Source: Onchocerca lupi (taxonomy: Eukaryota; Nematoda; Chromadorea; Rhabditida; Onchocercidae). Taken from it: 64,000 bases of DNA. The DNA lies in the NCBI GenBank assembly GCA_028564675.1, contig JAOVVO010000276.1, positions 1-64,000 on the forward strand. Direction: 5' to 3'. Positions 38,559-50,100 of this stretch are shown here, in pieces (positions within the stretch are counted from its first letter, which is position 1; each line of letters begins with the position of its first letter). Under the pieces are notes generated by a model. The model did no database searches, was not told where the DNA came from, and saw nothing but the letters and a program-made list of their open reading frames with translations. Made by a program: the position numbers and the translations under genes.

Positions 38559-38736
38559 ATACTTAGGTAGTCTATTTTTAAAATGTGTGGGCGTGCGCGT
38601 TTGTTTGTATGTGAGCATGTGTGTATGTGTGTGTATGTATGTCTATTGTGTGTATATAGTGAATATGTCATTATGCTCAAGAGAAAAACAGCCACAAAAA
38701 GGAGCGCAACAACCACACAACGACTACCACGCGATT

Positions 38737-38841
38737 GATTGACCGACCGATTCGACTGATCAGCCGACTGACCGGTCGATCGATTGGTTGACCGGCTGAT
38801 CGATCGATCGACTGATCAATTGACTGATCGATCGATCGATC
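38737..38841. repeat. Degenerate CGAT/GACC tetranucleotide repeat
   Basis: An imperfect array of GATC, GACC, GACT and GATT units that ends in clean CGAT repeats. It has the same unit type as the CCGA array at 11.15 kb. The minus-strand open frame of Ser-Ile-Asp-Gln repeats is an artefact of this array. Confidence 0.9.
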
Positions 38842-41800
38842 TGAATGGAAGTAATGCAGAAGGATGGGTTGAGTGAGTGTGTGAATGGGTTGATGTACGG
38901 AAATACTGCGTTCATTAGTGCTGACGATAGGTATATCAATTTTTGTTATCTCCATTCTGCTATTCCTACGGATAACGAAACGGTTCCTCCCATATTCCAG
39001 TAATCTTTTGTTTTCCGTATGATCATCGCAATCTTACAGGTGATCAGCTCTGCCTCGATCCATAAATTATAGATCAAATGGACTACTTATGTCAAATCCT
39101 TGTCACACCAACTGATTATCTTAACAGTCATCCATTGATCACATTTAGTGGTAGAGTTGCATTTCACTTTTTATGTAGAGATATTGTTACTTAATTTATA
39201 TGGTCGTAGTATATTGAATTATTGATCATACGACTTTCAACTGATTAACATGATAATATCATGTTTGTTAATTGTTTTAGTTTCTAATGACACCCTTCGA
39301 TGGATTGTATACGAAGAAATCATCTTTCTAATGAGATATTTCGCACTCAATTATATTTCTTAATTTTTTCTTCCAGGATTTTGTTTTAGAATGAAGTGAA
39401 AAATCGTCTCTCCTTGAAAGCGAAGTAAATAAAGAAATCATTCCGAGAAACAATAAATTTTATAAATGAAGCAGATACGAACAAATCTGGCTCAGATGGG
39501 TTCAGGTTAACATCCATCAACGTGATTTTATGATTTGGTGTTAATCTTTAAGATATTTTGTCCAATGTAATTTTATTCATTGAATTTTCGTTGCTGAAGA
39601 CTGCTAAGTAATCTAAAGATTACTATAGTTTGGCAGTTTAGGAACATAATCTAAAAAATTTGAGTTCATTTTCTTATTAATTAATTCATTCCCATACCAT
39701 ATTCTAATATATTTTTTATTTGCTTTATCCACAAAACTTTAATTAATTTACCATGTATTCGTATTCACGGTCATTATACTTAGGTTTAAATCGATGAAAA
39801 GTTAATCTAATAAATAATGCTCGACATTCTTTAAGGAAGCGATGAAAATGATCGTCAATCATTGAGTATTTCGAAACTGATCAAGTTATTTTGCTTTAAC
39901 ATTATTTGAGCAACAAAGTTAAAGATGAACAATTTCGATGGTCAGTCCAAACAGATTTGATGTTGTTGTTTCTTTTTCAACAGCTTCAGTAAATATGCTT
40001 ATAACTTTTATTTCAGAGAATCGCCAACATTATAAGGAGGTATAAAAGCATAAATGAAATACAGACAATTTTTTTTTTTTTTCGCAGTGACATAAGCATT
40101 AACCGTCTTCGTCTAATTTCATTTGACATTTTTTTTTTTTTTTTTTTTTGAATTTCCGAGTTTTGGTTTGAAGTATGTTGTTGTTTTGTTTAACTACGAT
40201 TTCTAATTTTTAGGAACTTATGAGATATATGGAGTGCAAATTATGGTTGTGGTGCAGATGGTGGATACTTCTTTTTTATGGTTTTGTAAAAATTTTGTGA
40301 AATCGGACGAAAACTTCCGGTCTTTTTATGAAAAATGCATAGCGAGTGTTGCGCTTATCTGTATACCTGTATTGTCGTTGAACTATCAAACTGATGATAG
40401 ATTGTGCAAAATTAAGCTACAAAAATCGCCTGTCCTGAACTTCTCAACTATATTCCATCTTATCCTCATGATCATCTTATTCGGTAAGATTTTCAGCCAA
40501 TTAGTGGGGTTACTAGTTAATGTCTTGTAACTGATTAATGTTGTCAGCAATATTTTTGCCTTCTGAAAAACCTGAAATTTTAGAATTATCCAGGAATTCT
40601 GCGCTATGCGTGCAATCAGAGATGGTGGAATATAATCTGCAGGACTTGCTGAAGAACTTCCTTTATTTTAGATAATTGCTGATGTAAAAAAAGTTCGAAG
40701 TAGTTATTGAAGAATTCGATTGCTGTCGTTATTAATATGTCATTTAAGCTGATATCTCAAAGATCCAAACCTATTTATTTCTGTTCATTAAAGAAATTTT
40801 ATTTTCATTTCGAGTCAGAATTCCTTGCCGTTTACTTTCTAATAATATTAAGAAGCTTGAAGCTTATATTATTTTTAGGCGATAGTTATTTCTGAGTGAT
40901 GGTTTATGTAAAGCTGTTGATGATGGCAGTCACTAAAAATTAGTCTTAGCAATGTCTAATAAGCGATGAGATTTCATCTTATTCGTAAATAACCGAAACA
41001 GTTTGTCTAATTTTTTTAATAAAAATGTCGTTTCTTGACTGTGGTATCTTTCCATTTCTGACTTTAAATTTCGGTATGCATTTTGGATTCATGACTTTGC
41101 GTTTGATTGACAGAAGTGAACTTTATTAGAATTATTTGGTTCAGAGAATTAGTATTTCAGAATTTTCGATTAGTAATCAGCTTGATGCAGTGTGGAACTG
41201 AGGACTTTTCTATTTTACTTATTTTCTTCGATTATTTGAAAGATAAACAGGCAGAAAATCTTGGATTATAGAGTTTTAACTTAGGAAAGTCAAGAAACAT
41301 CGAAATATTAATGCTTCTGAAATCTTTTTATGTATCTCATTTGATTCATAAATCGTCAGGAACTGCGCATCCTCGCGTCGTATATTCGGTTTCTTGATTT
41401 TACAATACTTTTAAATTTCAGATCGTTATACTTCCACTAATATATCATTTCTGTTTCTATTTCTATTATCAGCTTTATTGATAATGGAATCAAAAAACAT
41501 CATTCGGCACGACTATTCCTGTTCATATTACTTGCTGAATATTCTTACCAGTATTCTTATCATTATCAATACAAAAAAGTTATGGATTATTTCATGATAT
41601 AACTGTAACAAATGACCGATTTGAATTTCTTGCTGTTATGGATCTATTTTTACGAAATTTCTATTCTATTAGTAATATCCGGAAATTGTGGACTTTATAT
41701 TTCTCGAAACTTAAAAAAGTCATGAGCTGTTCTTCAGTTAATATTGGGTAAGTTTTTTCCTCTAATTGTAAATAGAACTAATGATATTATTCTAAGACGA

Positions 41801-42814
41801 GTTGTTGTGGATTTCCAATTTGATCTTTTATCTTCATTCTTATAAGATGTAAACAAGGACATAACTTTTTTGATCAAGTCAAATTTGTCTTTGCAATGAT
41901 GCAAATCTTGTCTGCAGACATAGAGTTCTATTTCTATTTTGACTCATTAGTTTCCCAAACTTAAAATCTTACATAGTCGTTATATAAAATTACGAAATTT
42001 CATTCACCAGATCCAATCAATAAAGAATTGTCACAAAATTACTACGAATCATTCTTTTCAAAATTGTAATATTGCCGCTAAGTTTTCGATTTGATAGATG
42101 ATACTTTGGATTTAATTGCTCATATCTTGGGATTAGATTTAGGCTCTGAATTTGGTACGTACTTTTTATTTCGTTCGTATCTTTTTTCCTATTTCATTTG
42201 CAGAAAAGTCTTGGAGTAATTCAGGCTTCAGGCCTGACTGCGCAAGTCTCACATTCGAATCTCAGAAAAAAGTATTCTCACTTTTTATGTTCGAAATTAT
42301 TTCATTCCAATCCAGCTTTTTTGAGTGTATATTTCATTTTTTTTTTTCTGATAAACAGGGAAAAAATTGAGAATCGCACGTTGAAAGTATTAATTTGGAC
42401 TGGGTATGTGCTATTCCGATATGGTTTCTTTTTCGATTTTCAATATTTTATGGATGGATCAGAAATATGAAGATTTTTTGTTTTCAAACGGTAATAGTAT
42501 TTTAATGATATGGTCCCTGGAAATAGAACAGATTCTTTACGAACTTAAGGGTAACGCTCTCCAACCATGCAACTCTTCATTCACATGCTTTGTGTCCTTC
42601 CAAGACGCATAGTGACCTATTTTTATGTTCTCCTTTCAGCGTGACGAGGTTGTCGAATTATAAACTTTCTGTCAATAATAATTCGACGGGAAATTTTACA
42701 ATTATACGGTCCCCTTTCCCAACAGCATGTATGTGTATGTGTGCACGTGGATGACTCATAGCTGCTTGCCTCGTCATCATATCATTTGTTGTTCAGTGGA
42801 GGCGGTTGAGAGGA

Positions 42815-42870
42815 TGTGTGTGTGTGTGTGTCGGTGTGTCTGTATGTGTCGGTGTGTGTCGGTCGGTAGT
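42815..42870. repeat. TG-rich microsatellite
   Basis: A clean TG run at 42815-42831 grades into TCGG/TGTG units. Another TG run of the same kind lies at 43279-43295. Confidence 0.9.
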
Positions 42871-43371
42871 TGCCTCATCGTCGGGTGAGCCAAGCGGGTG
42901 TGTCGTTCCCGGGGGGGGGGAAGGATGGATGGATGGATGGGTTGCTGTGGTTGTGAGGGACGGTCCCCAATTCTAGCAAAGGTCTTGTTGAGAGGTTTGC
43001 GAAGCACTCTCGCGAGGTTATATCGAGTCGATGCTGCTCAAGCGAACAAAGGCACTACTTCTCTCACCGTCATTTATGTGCTATTTTTCGTGAACCATAT
43101 GAGATGCTGCTCCCTCCCACAGTCTCATTATCTTTTGTCACTATGCTGATGGGTGTGCGTACTGCTTGCTTACCCACGCACTCCTCGCCCGCCCTCTTCC
43201 TCGCTACTTGTCATGATCTTTGCGCAATCGATCGAGTGAGTGCGCCACGCCCCTTGCTAGTCTATGGTACTTCCCCATGTGTGTGTGTGTGTGTGCATAT
43301 TCAATGAATTGCATCTCTTCGGGTGGGGCGCCCCCTTCCCCGGACATTGCCGCCAGCAGCACACTGCAGCA

Positions 43372-43390
43372 CAGCAGCAGCAGCAGCAGC
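43372..43390. repeat. CAG trinucleotide run in the presumed 5' region of the epc gene
   Basis: Six consecutive CAG units on the plus strand, preceded by looser CAG/CAC sequence from about 43354. It lies about 740 bp upstream of the ATG, in presumed promoter or 5' UTR. Confidence 0.9.
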
Positions 43391-43854
43391 CATAAATAAA
43401 CTCCACTCTCTGTGGTTACATTCTTAGCACACATATGTACACATACACATAAATGCACGCACGCATACACACATACACATACGCATGCTGCAGCACATTG
43501 CAGCGGGGGGAGCCCGACGATTTCGTCAGATTTTGAGCGTTTTGGTATAGTTGTCGTAGTAGTTGTATATTGTTGCCGTGAATTTGTCCTGAGACAGAAA
43601 AAAGGAGGAAGTGGGGAGTTTTGGGAAGTCCTATTTCCCCGCCTCATCGCGGAGAATGTGTCATGTGTTGCTTGGGAATAAGCATATTTGGTACTTCATA
43701 TATGGCCCCTGTTCCATGTTATGCTTTATTTTCTCAACTCATGCTATTGTGTTGTTGTGGTTGTTGCCGGTAAGTCCGCGGATAAAATGATGTCGAATAG
43801 TTTTGATTTCAGTTCGTTATAATAATAGGTTGAACGGTGCCTGAAGGTGTAGTA

Positions 43855-43880
43855 GTAGCAGCAGCTGCTGCTGTTGCTAC
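43855..43880. repeat. CAG/CTG near-perfect inverted repeat
   Basis: GTAGCAGCAG followed by CTGCTGCTGTTGCTAC forms an almost perfect self-complementary 26-mer about 250 bp upstream of the epc start codon. If transcribed it would form a stable stem-loop in the 5' UTR. Confidence 0.85.
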
Positions 43881-44090
43881 CCACCCGAATACACGGTTAC
43901 AATCCGCCGAGGAAGTTTGTCTTGAATTTATTGCATAAGACAGCAGCAACTGTATTTAACGGCAGTATTGGTCGCGTTATATTCCGCTACCACTACTATT
44001 ATTACTACTAGCAGCAGCAGGAGCACCATTATTAATAGTGCCCAAGAGTCGGATTTGGATTAAACAAGCTAGAAGAAGCAGCAGCAATAA

Positions 44091-44130
44091 TACATCATAA
44101 TACATCGTATCACATCGCATCGCATCGCAG
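44091..44130. repeat. CATCG/CATCA short tandem array abutting the epc ATG
   Basis: Degenerate CATC-containing units become three perfect CATCG-type pentamers that end three bases before the initiator ATG. This would sit in the translation-start context. Confidence 0.85.
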
Positions 44131-44132
44131 TA

Positions 44133-47100
44133 ATGGCAACAACAAGTAAGCTATCATTTCGGGCGAGAAATTTGGATGCGACAAAATCAATGCCCGTGTA
44201 TTGCGCTGATGAATTACCCGACCTGGCCGAATGTACACCGATCAATCGGGCAGTGGCACAAATGCCAACGGGTATGGAAAAAGATGAAGAAAATGTAGGT
44301 GCCCTTTTCCTCTGCTCCCACGTCAATAAACACTTAACTTTCATGCTACTTTTATTGCTTCATCAATAAATTGTCTGGTTTTCTCTCCCTGTTATACTAT
44401 TTTCTAATATATTTAATAGCTCAACAAGTGCCGTATGGATAATCAATCCCACATCATTTCTCTTCTTCTTTCTCCTCAATTGGCGGTGATTTATTTGCTT
44501 TCTCTTCCTCTCTCTCTCTTTCTACAATAATTGGATTTCGAATACATTTTGCAACAATACCATCTCTCCCATCTATTTCTATTTTACTCTTTAGCTTACA
44601 TGACATTTAACTGCTTATATGATATTTAACTATTTCTTAAATTTTTGTGTCGTTGCCATTAGCTATAACTACTTGTTGGTCTAGGAAAAATCAATTATTT
44701 GGTCTTAAGAAACTTGTCATTATCGTGATGAAGATAATTTAAAAAACGCTAAGACATTTTTGCAAGTCCATTTTTGAAGGGGGATGTAAATTATTTTTAT
44801 GATCTTTGAACAGTGTAACAAATGGATCAAACGAAAGATTTGAAGTAATGATTTATGATATAAATTCTCTTTCAAGGAATCTGTATCTTACACTATACAA
44901 CCATGTTTGTTAAACTGAGTGACCAGTGATAAAATTAACAAATTTCATATCAGAAATTTGTATCAGTCGATTTTTGGTCACCGTTTGTTACGAGAATTTC
45001 TGGATATAAATTGTTATTACAAATTAGATCAGGCGATCCAGGCATCGACAGTTTGGTTGAAAATAAATTATAGTTTGAAGCTGCTGTGATAGACTTTTTG
45101 AGGAAATTTAGTCATGTCTGATTCGGGATATTGTTATGTAAGGTAGTTGACCTCATTGATCAAAGAGAAACCGCATGATGTGGAGGGTGAAGACGGAAGT
45201 ATTTCCGGATGATTTATTATACACTGCTATTAAAGGATTATATGTCGGCAGACAAATCATGAATTTTAATTAACTAATGCTTTATCTCTAGTAGTCTGCA
45301 GCGTTATTAATCGGAATGCATCATTCGGGAAAAAAACAGACTTCACACTGTTTTCTAGGATTATTTCATCGATATGTATAGGTTTGGATTATATTCATTA
45401 CTTCCTTTTTTTGTTTTTCTTGTCTTTGAAATTTCATCTTATGTTGTGTGGATTATATTTGCGAAGAGCAACTCTTTTCGAACGTGTGATGTATTATATT
45501 GCTGTGATACTGGTCTAAATCAGGGACATCTCCATTAATCTCTGAAAATTGTTTCATTGAGCGGGTGGAATTCCTAATTTTTTATGCTTTATCCTTGAGC
45601 AATTTTAGCTGGTGATTTTTTACAAAAAATTCTTGTATTTGATGATTTTGCCGGGAAGGGAATTTTACATCTTTCGAATTACGCATTTTTGGACAGTTTG
45701 ATTACTTTTTTTTTGTAAACTGTGACATGTCGAAAAAAACCTTGAATTTTCCCGATTTTGGATCATTTTTAATATCATTTTGATGCATCTGTCATTACTG
45801 CACCGATGCCGACTTTTCTTTTTTTGGACGGTGACATAATCCGTATCTACGTTGGAGTTTTTTTTTTTCTTTTTTCTAGGTTCCTGAAAAGATGTACTTC
45901 ACATCAAAATAAGAATTAGAGCCCTTAATCGAAGAGTCGCGAATAAAAAATTGGATCTTTATATCTAGGTTTTGCATTTTATATACATCAGATGCTTTTC
46001 TTATTTTTCTGGTAGTTCATATTTCAGTTCATCTGTTTTTTTTTTTTTTTCTTTTTTTGTAGTTTTGGGACATTTTTGTTCTTTGATAAGTTTCGATTCA
46101 GTCGTGGATTTTTTTGGGAAAACAAGAACAGATGTAATGTAATAAAAATTACCCATTGCTAATATCGGTATTTTCCTTTCATGCACAAATAGTAACAACA
46201 TATAAACGATATTTCACTTCCTATTCTTATCGCGGACTACCTGTCTTGATCTCATTCCTTATTCTTCTGCTGTTTGTTTACTTGGCCACCTAAGATCTCC
46301 TTCGATTCTTTTATACATCAAGTGTATTATGATGTGTAGTGAAACTTAGAGAGTTGATATCATTACGAGAAATTAGAGAAATGGAGAGAACTGGAGAGTG
46401 GTGTTATAAGATGTAGAGGACATAGGACACTTATGTCGATCACAGAAAGGTTCTGTTTAGAGGTCAGCGATCACCTGATAATCATTGAGATTGAGATACT
46501 GCAGTAATGCAAGGACGATTATAAAAGCTTGGAATCAGCCGCAATAATTATAGCATTCCAGAAGTTATAAAATACTTCGTAAAACAGTAAAGTAGAAAGA
46601 ATTACCGAATCATGTTAGTGTGTAACTTTCGATAATGAATTTGTAAAAAAAATATGGAAGTTGCAAGTCAGTAATTGCATAGAACATAACCCGATGGCAT
46701 TATTCGAATACTGTCATCGAAAGAGAAAAGACGGGTGGTAAGGGCGTATCTTCCATGAAAAAGAAGGAAAATATTGTTTAAACGAACTATTACGAGGAAA
46801 ATTTAGATAGTAAAACTAGGCATTGTTTATGATAGTTACTAACATTTTAATTACAAGTATCAATTATTTCTATTTTTTTTTTTTTTTTTTTGCTTTGTAT
46901 GAACCACCATTCAAATAATCAGAGAAGAGAGAGAATATTCCGTTTTTTTGAATCTGGCTAATGATTTTAAATTGGCTTTAATAATGCAAAATATGTTAAG
47001 CAATGACTGTCGATTTGTTCGATTTGGCCATGCTTTCGGTGGACCTCCAGTTGATATTAGGCTTTAGAATTTTGTTATATGTCGATTGAACTGTTAAATG

Positions 47101-50100
47101 TCAGAAATCTTATGTTAATTAGCATTATTGTTTTTTAATTTGTGCAAGATGCTATGAAATCTAACCTTTAATTTTTGCTTTTCGGTTTGTGGGACCATAG
47201 TAAAGGTACAATTTGTGGTTTCAATTAACTTTTAACTTGGAATGGAATTTTTCACAGAAATTTCTGCTTAGTTGTATGTAGTAGTCTACATCGTTTTCTT
47301 TTTCATGAGATACTTTTTCGATCTCTGAACTATAACAGTTTTGGTTATTAGATCGATTTTGAATTTTTTCCTTTTGAATATGCTTTATCGTTTGAACCAT
47401 TACATTAGAAGAATTTATCCAAAAAAATAACCGATGTTTTATTTTCCATTAGGTACTATGTTTATGGCTCGAAATGAAACACATTTTCGAAGTTGTAAAT
47501 TTCGGAATATTTTGAAGGTCTTTCTGTGCTTCATTTGTTTAAAAGAGAATTGGAACTTTTCTTATTTTTTTGTCTGAAGTTTTATTGCTCATAATTCTTA
47601 CCAACTAAGGTTCTGAATTTTGATGTTGTAAATTCTAGGAGTCTCATTTGCAAGAGGCGATCCTTGCGCAGCAGGCCAGTACATCGGGTATTGCTGTAGA
47701 AAATCATGTCATACCGACACCAAAAGTTTTTACTGTCGATCGTGGATATTATGATTCACTATATCCGATACAGCCAGCACCATCTATCAATCAACTCATC
47801 AAAGTACAAGGTACGAATATTTTGGCTCCATACTATTTCATCCTTTCTTTTTAACGCATTCTCATGTATTTATGTTCATCTACGAAGTTATGAGATTTGG
47901 AACTTTTTCCAAATTCTTGACCCGTGAGCACCCTATGCTCCGTTTTCGCTTATCAGAAGTATGGACAAAAAAGCAATTAAGAAAGGATCCATTTTCTTTT
48001 TTCACTTTAATTTTTGTCCTGGAAAAGCTTAGTTGGAAGATGGATATAGATTATACTCTAATGACGGGATTTATAATCAGCTGGCTAAATTGGAAAGAGA
48101 TCCATTTTTTGAAGAAAAGATGTGGAGATTTTAGGAATTTTTTTTTTTTTTGTCTTAAAGGATTTTTCAATAAGGCAGAGAGAAAAACTCGGACTATATT
48201 AGTAAACGGCGGATTTTAATTAGTTTTGTCTCCAAGTAAATTAATGATTCAATTTAAGATTTCAAGTTTTCGTTTTCGTTTTTCATTTTTCTCTTTATGT
48301 ATTGGTCAAATTATGTGCATAGAATTTTTGTCTCATGTTATTTCTGGACATCATATTAGTGTTGTATTTATCGTCATTAAAATATAATTTTGTAAATCTA
48401 TGAGCAAACATATCAGAAAAACTCAGCAGTTTCTTTTTACTCTTTCTCATTGCATATTTCTCACGAAAGTGATTTTATAACAAAATAGATTTTCTGTAGG
48501 TGTAACATAGTTTCTTTTTATATAATATTTGCGCCGCAAATTTCTAACATTGTTTCTGTTGTCGTATTGAATAAGCAGCAGAAGCGGAACAGAGCCAAGT
48601 ATCTTAAGAACCAGAATATGCTAATCTAAATATATAGAACATTGGAATGTATGATTAATGAATTTCATCTACTGAACGAAATGCTTATATATCAAATATG
48701 TTTAGTAAGAATTGTCTACTTGTACAGCAAAAAAAAAAAAAAAATTGCTTTCGTGATTTGTGCTTATTAATAGACATAGTATGATTGGCCGGAATTATCT
48801 CAGTATTTCTTGAGATATTTAATCTGCATGTTTAATCTACATCAGTTGTTCTCTCATATGTTTGCATCTCCTACTAAATTTTATCTGTTATAAAACTATC
48901 TTGGTATCGTAATTTGCACTTACCGGGAGTTTTTGAAGATTATAGGTTGACGAAATTTTTTTATTGCAGCCTTTCCTAGGCATGTTCTTTTGATTCTTAG
49001 TAATGGAAATTTATGATGCAGTAACATTGGGCTTTTTTTGAATTTCTTTCCGTCTTGATGGAAAATCGAAGATTTAAACTTTCTTATTTCACTATGAGAA
49101 AAACGAATAAATTCTGTTTTCGGCTGCAGTGCTATTGGAAGATTTGAAGAAGTTAACTGGAAAATTTTTGAGTCTGCAGATGGATTATAAATCTAGAAAT
49201 ATAGTGATTCCAGACAACTTTTAACAGTTTGCTTCTTGAGAAGTTATTTTTGTAGGCTTTAGAATTACTCCAGTTAGAGATTATTTGAGGAGTATGGATT
49301 AGCTGGCAAATGTCATAAACAGTTGGAAAAATATCATTGGGTATCTTATTATATTTCTCTTTTTAGGGCAGTACAGTTGATTTGGTATAGTTGTATTTAT
49401 TGGGAAAGGCATGAGCGAGCATAAATGAATTTGACAGTGATAAAAAAATCCCTTTTCGTTGGATATTTGCTCAGTTCCATAGATTCCCTAGGAGCGAAAT
49501 CTTTAAATAAAAAGTTATCTCAACGAGGCCGAAACTGAACAAGTGCAAAAAATGTATTATATATTAATGAGTTTTCTTCAAAGCATCCTAGATGTTCAGG
49601 AAAGAGAATTTACTACTTCATAAAGTAAGGTGATGATTTGTCGTTAATTAAATAAAAACTAAATTTGCATAAGTTAACGATCAAGCGGGTTTTGGTTTTG
49701 CAGATTTTCTGCTGACTTCTTTTTTCGAGTTTCAGTATTTTGAATTTGATTTTTATGTATATCGAGAATTCATTCCTTCTTGCATGGTCACTTGTAGTAA
49801 AACTTGCATATATTTCCTGACAAGTAAGTAGTATGGTATTTGTTTCGATCTTCTATTTGATCTTCGTTTATCTGGTTCGAAAATATCCTTTATTTCAACA
49901 TTTTTCGAAAGAAGAAATGAGTGTTAAGCCAAAGATGTTATCAGTCTTTGGTTATTGCTTGTGAAGTCTTTCTCTTTTCGAAAGATTTCGTTTTGTTGTG
50001 CATTAGTTAGTTTGAACTCAGTATTGTTTACAGCTTCATTGTCGCTTGGAAATGAGGAGCCTGAATATGATATCGATAGTGAGGATGAGGCATGGTTGGC

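Larger units (their letters stand above)
37480..42700. other. Divergent intergenic region between the AAMP and Enhancer of Polycomb genes
   Basis: About 5 kb without a recognised gene. The part nearest AAMP (37.6-38.45 kb) is less AT-rich than the background and is the likely AAMP promoter and 5' flank. It is followed by CA and CGAT microsatellites near 38.5-38.84 kb and then AT-rich sequence. Short open frames at 40234-40530 and 42152-42612 have no family resemblance and no splice partners that I could support. Confidence 0.55.
42701..44132 (+). promoter_or_regulatory. GC-richer, repeat-dense upstream region of the Enhancer of Polycomb gene
   Basis: Composition rises sharply in G+C over about 1.4 kb before the ATG at 44133, unlike any other part of the window. 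It contains TG runs (42815-42831 and 43279-43295), a run of nine G with GGAT tandem units (about 42910-42939), CAG runs, a near-palindromic CAG/CTG hairpin (43855-43880) and a CATCG array touching the start codon. This is the likely promoter plus 5' UTR. No TATA box or transcription start could be assigned. Long open frames on both strands here, such as minus 43204-43647, are repeat-driven. Confidence 0.6.

Noticed and set aside
38522..38955. Minus-strand frames with Ser-Ile-Asp-Gln and His-Thr repeats
   Set aside because: They are translations of the CGAT and CA microsatellites.
40234..40530. 98-codon plus-strand frame with hydrophobic segments
   Set aside because: No family resemblance, and composition consistent with chance in AT-rich DNA. 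No splice partners were seen.
43204..43647. 147-codon minus-strand frame with Cys-Val, Leu and Thr runs
   Set aside because: It lies in the repeat-dense presumed promoter of epc. The runs come from CA, CAG and GTA repeats, and no domain is present.
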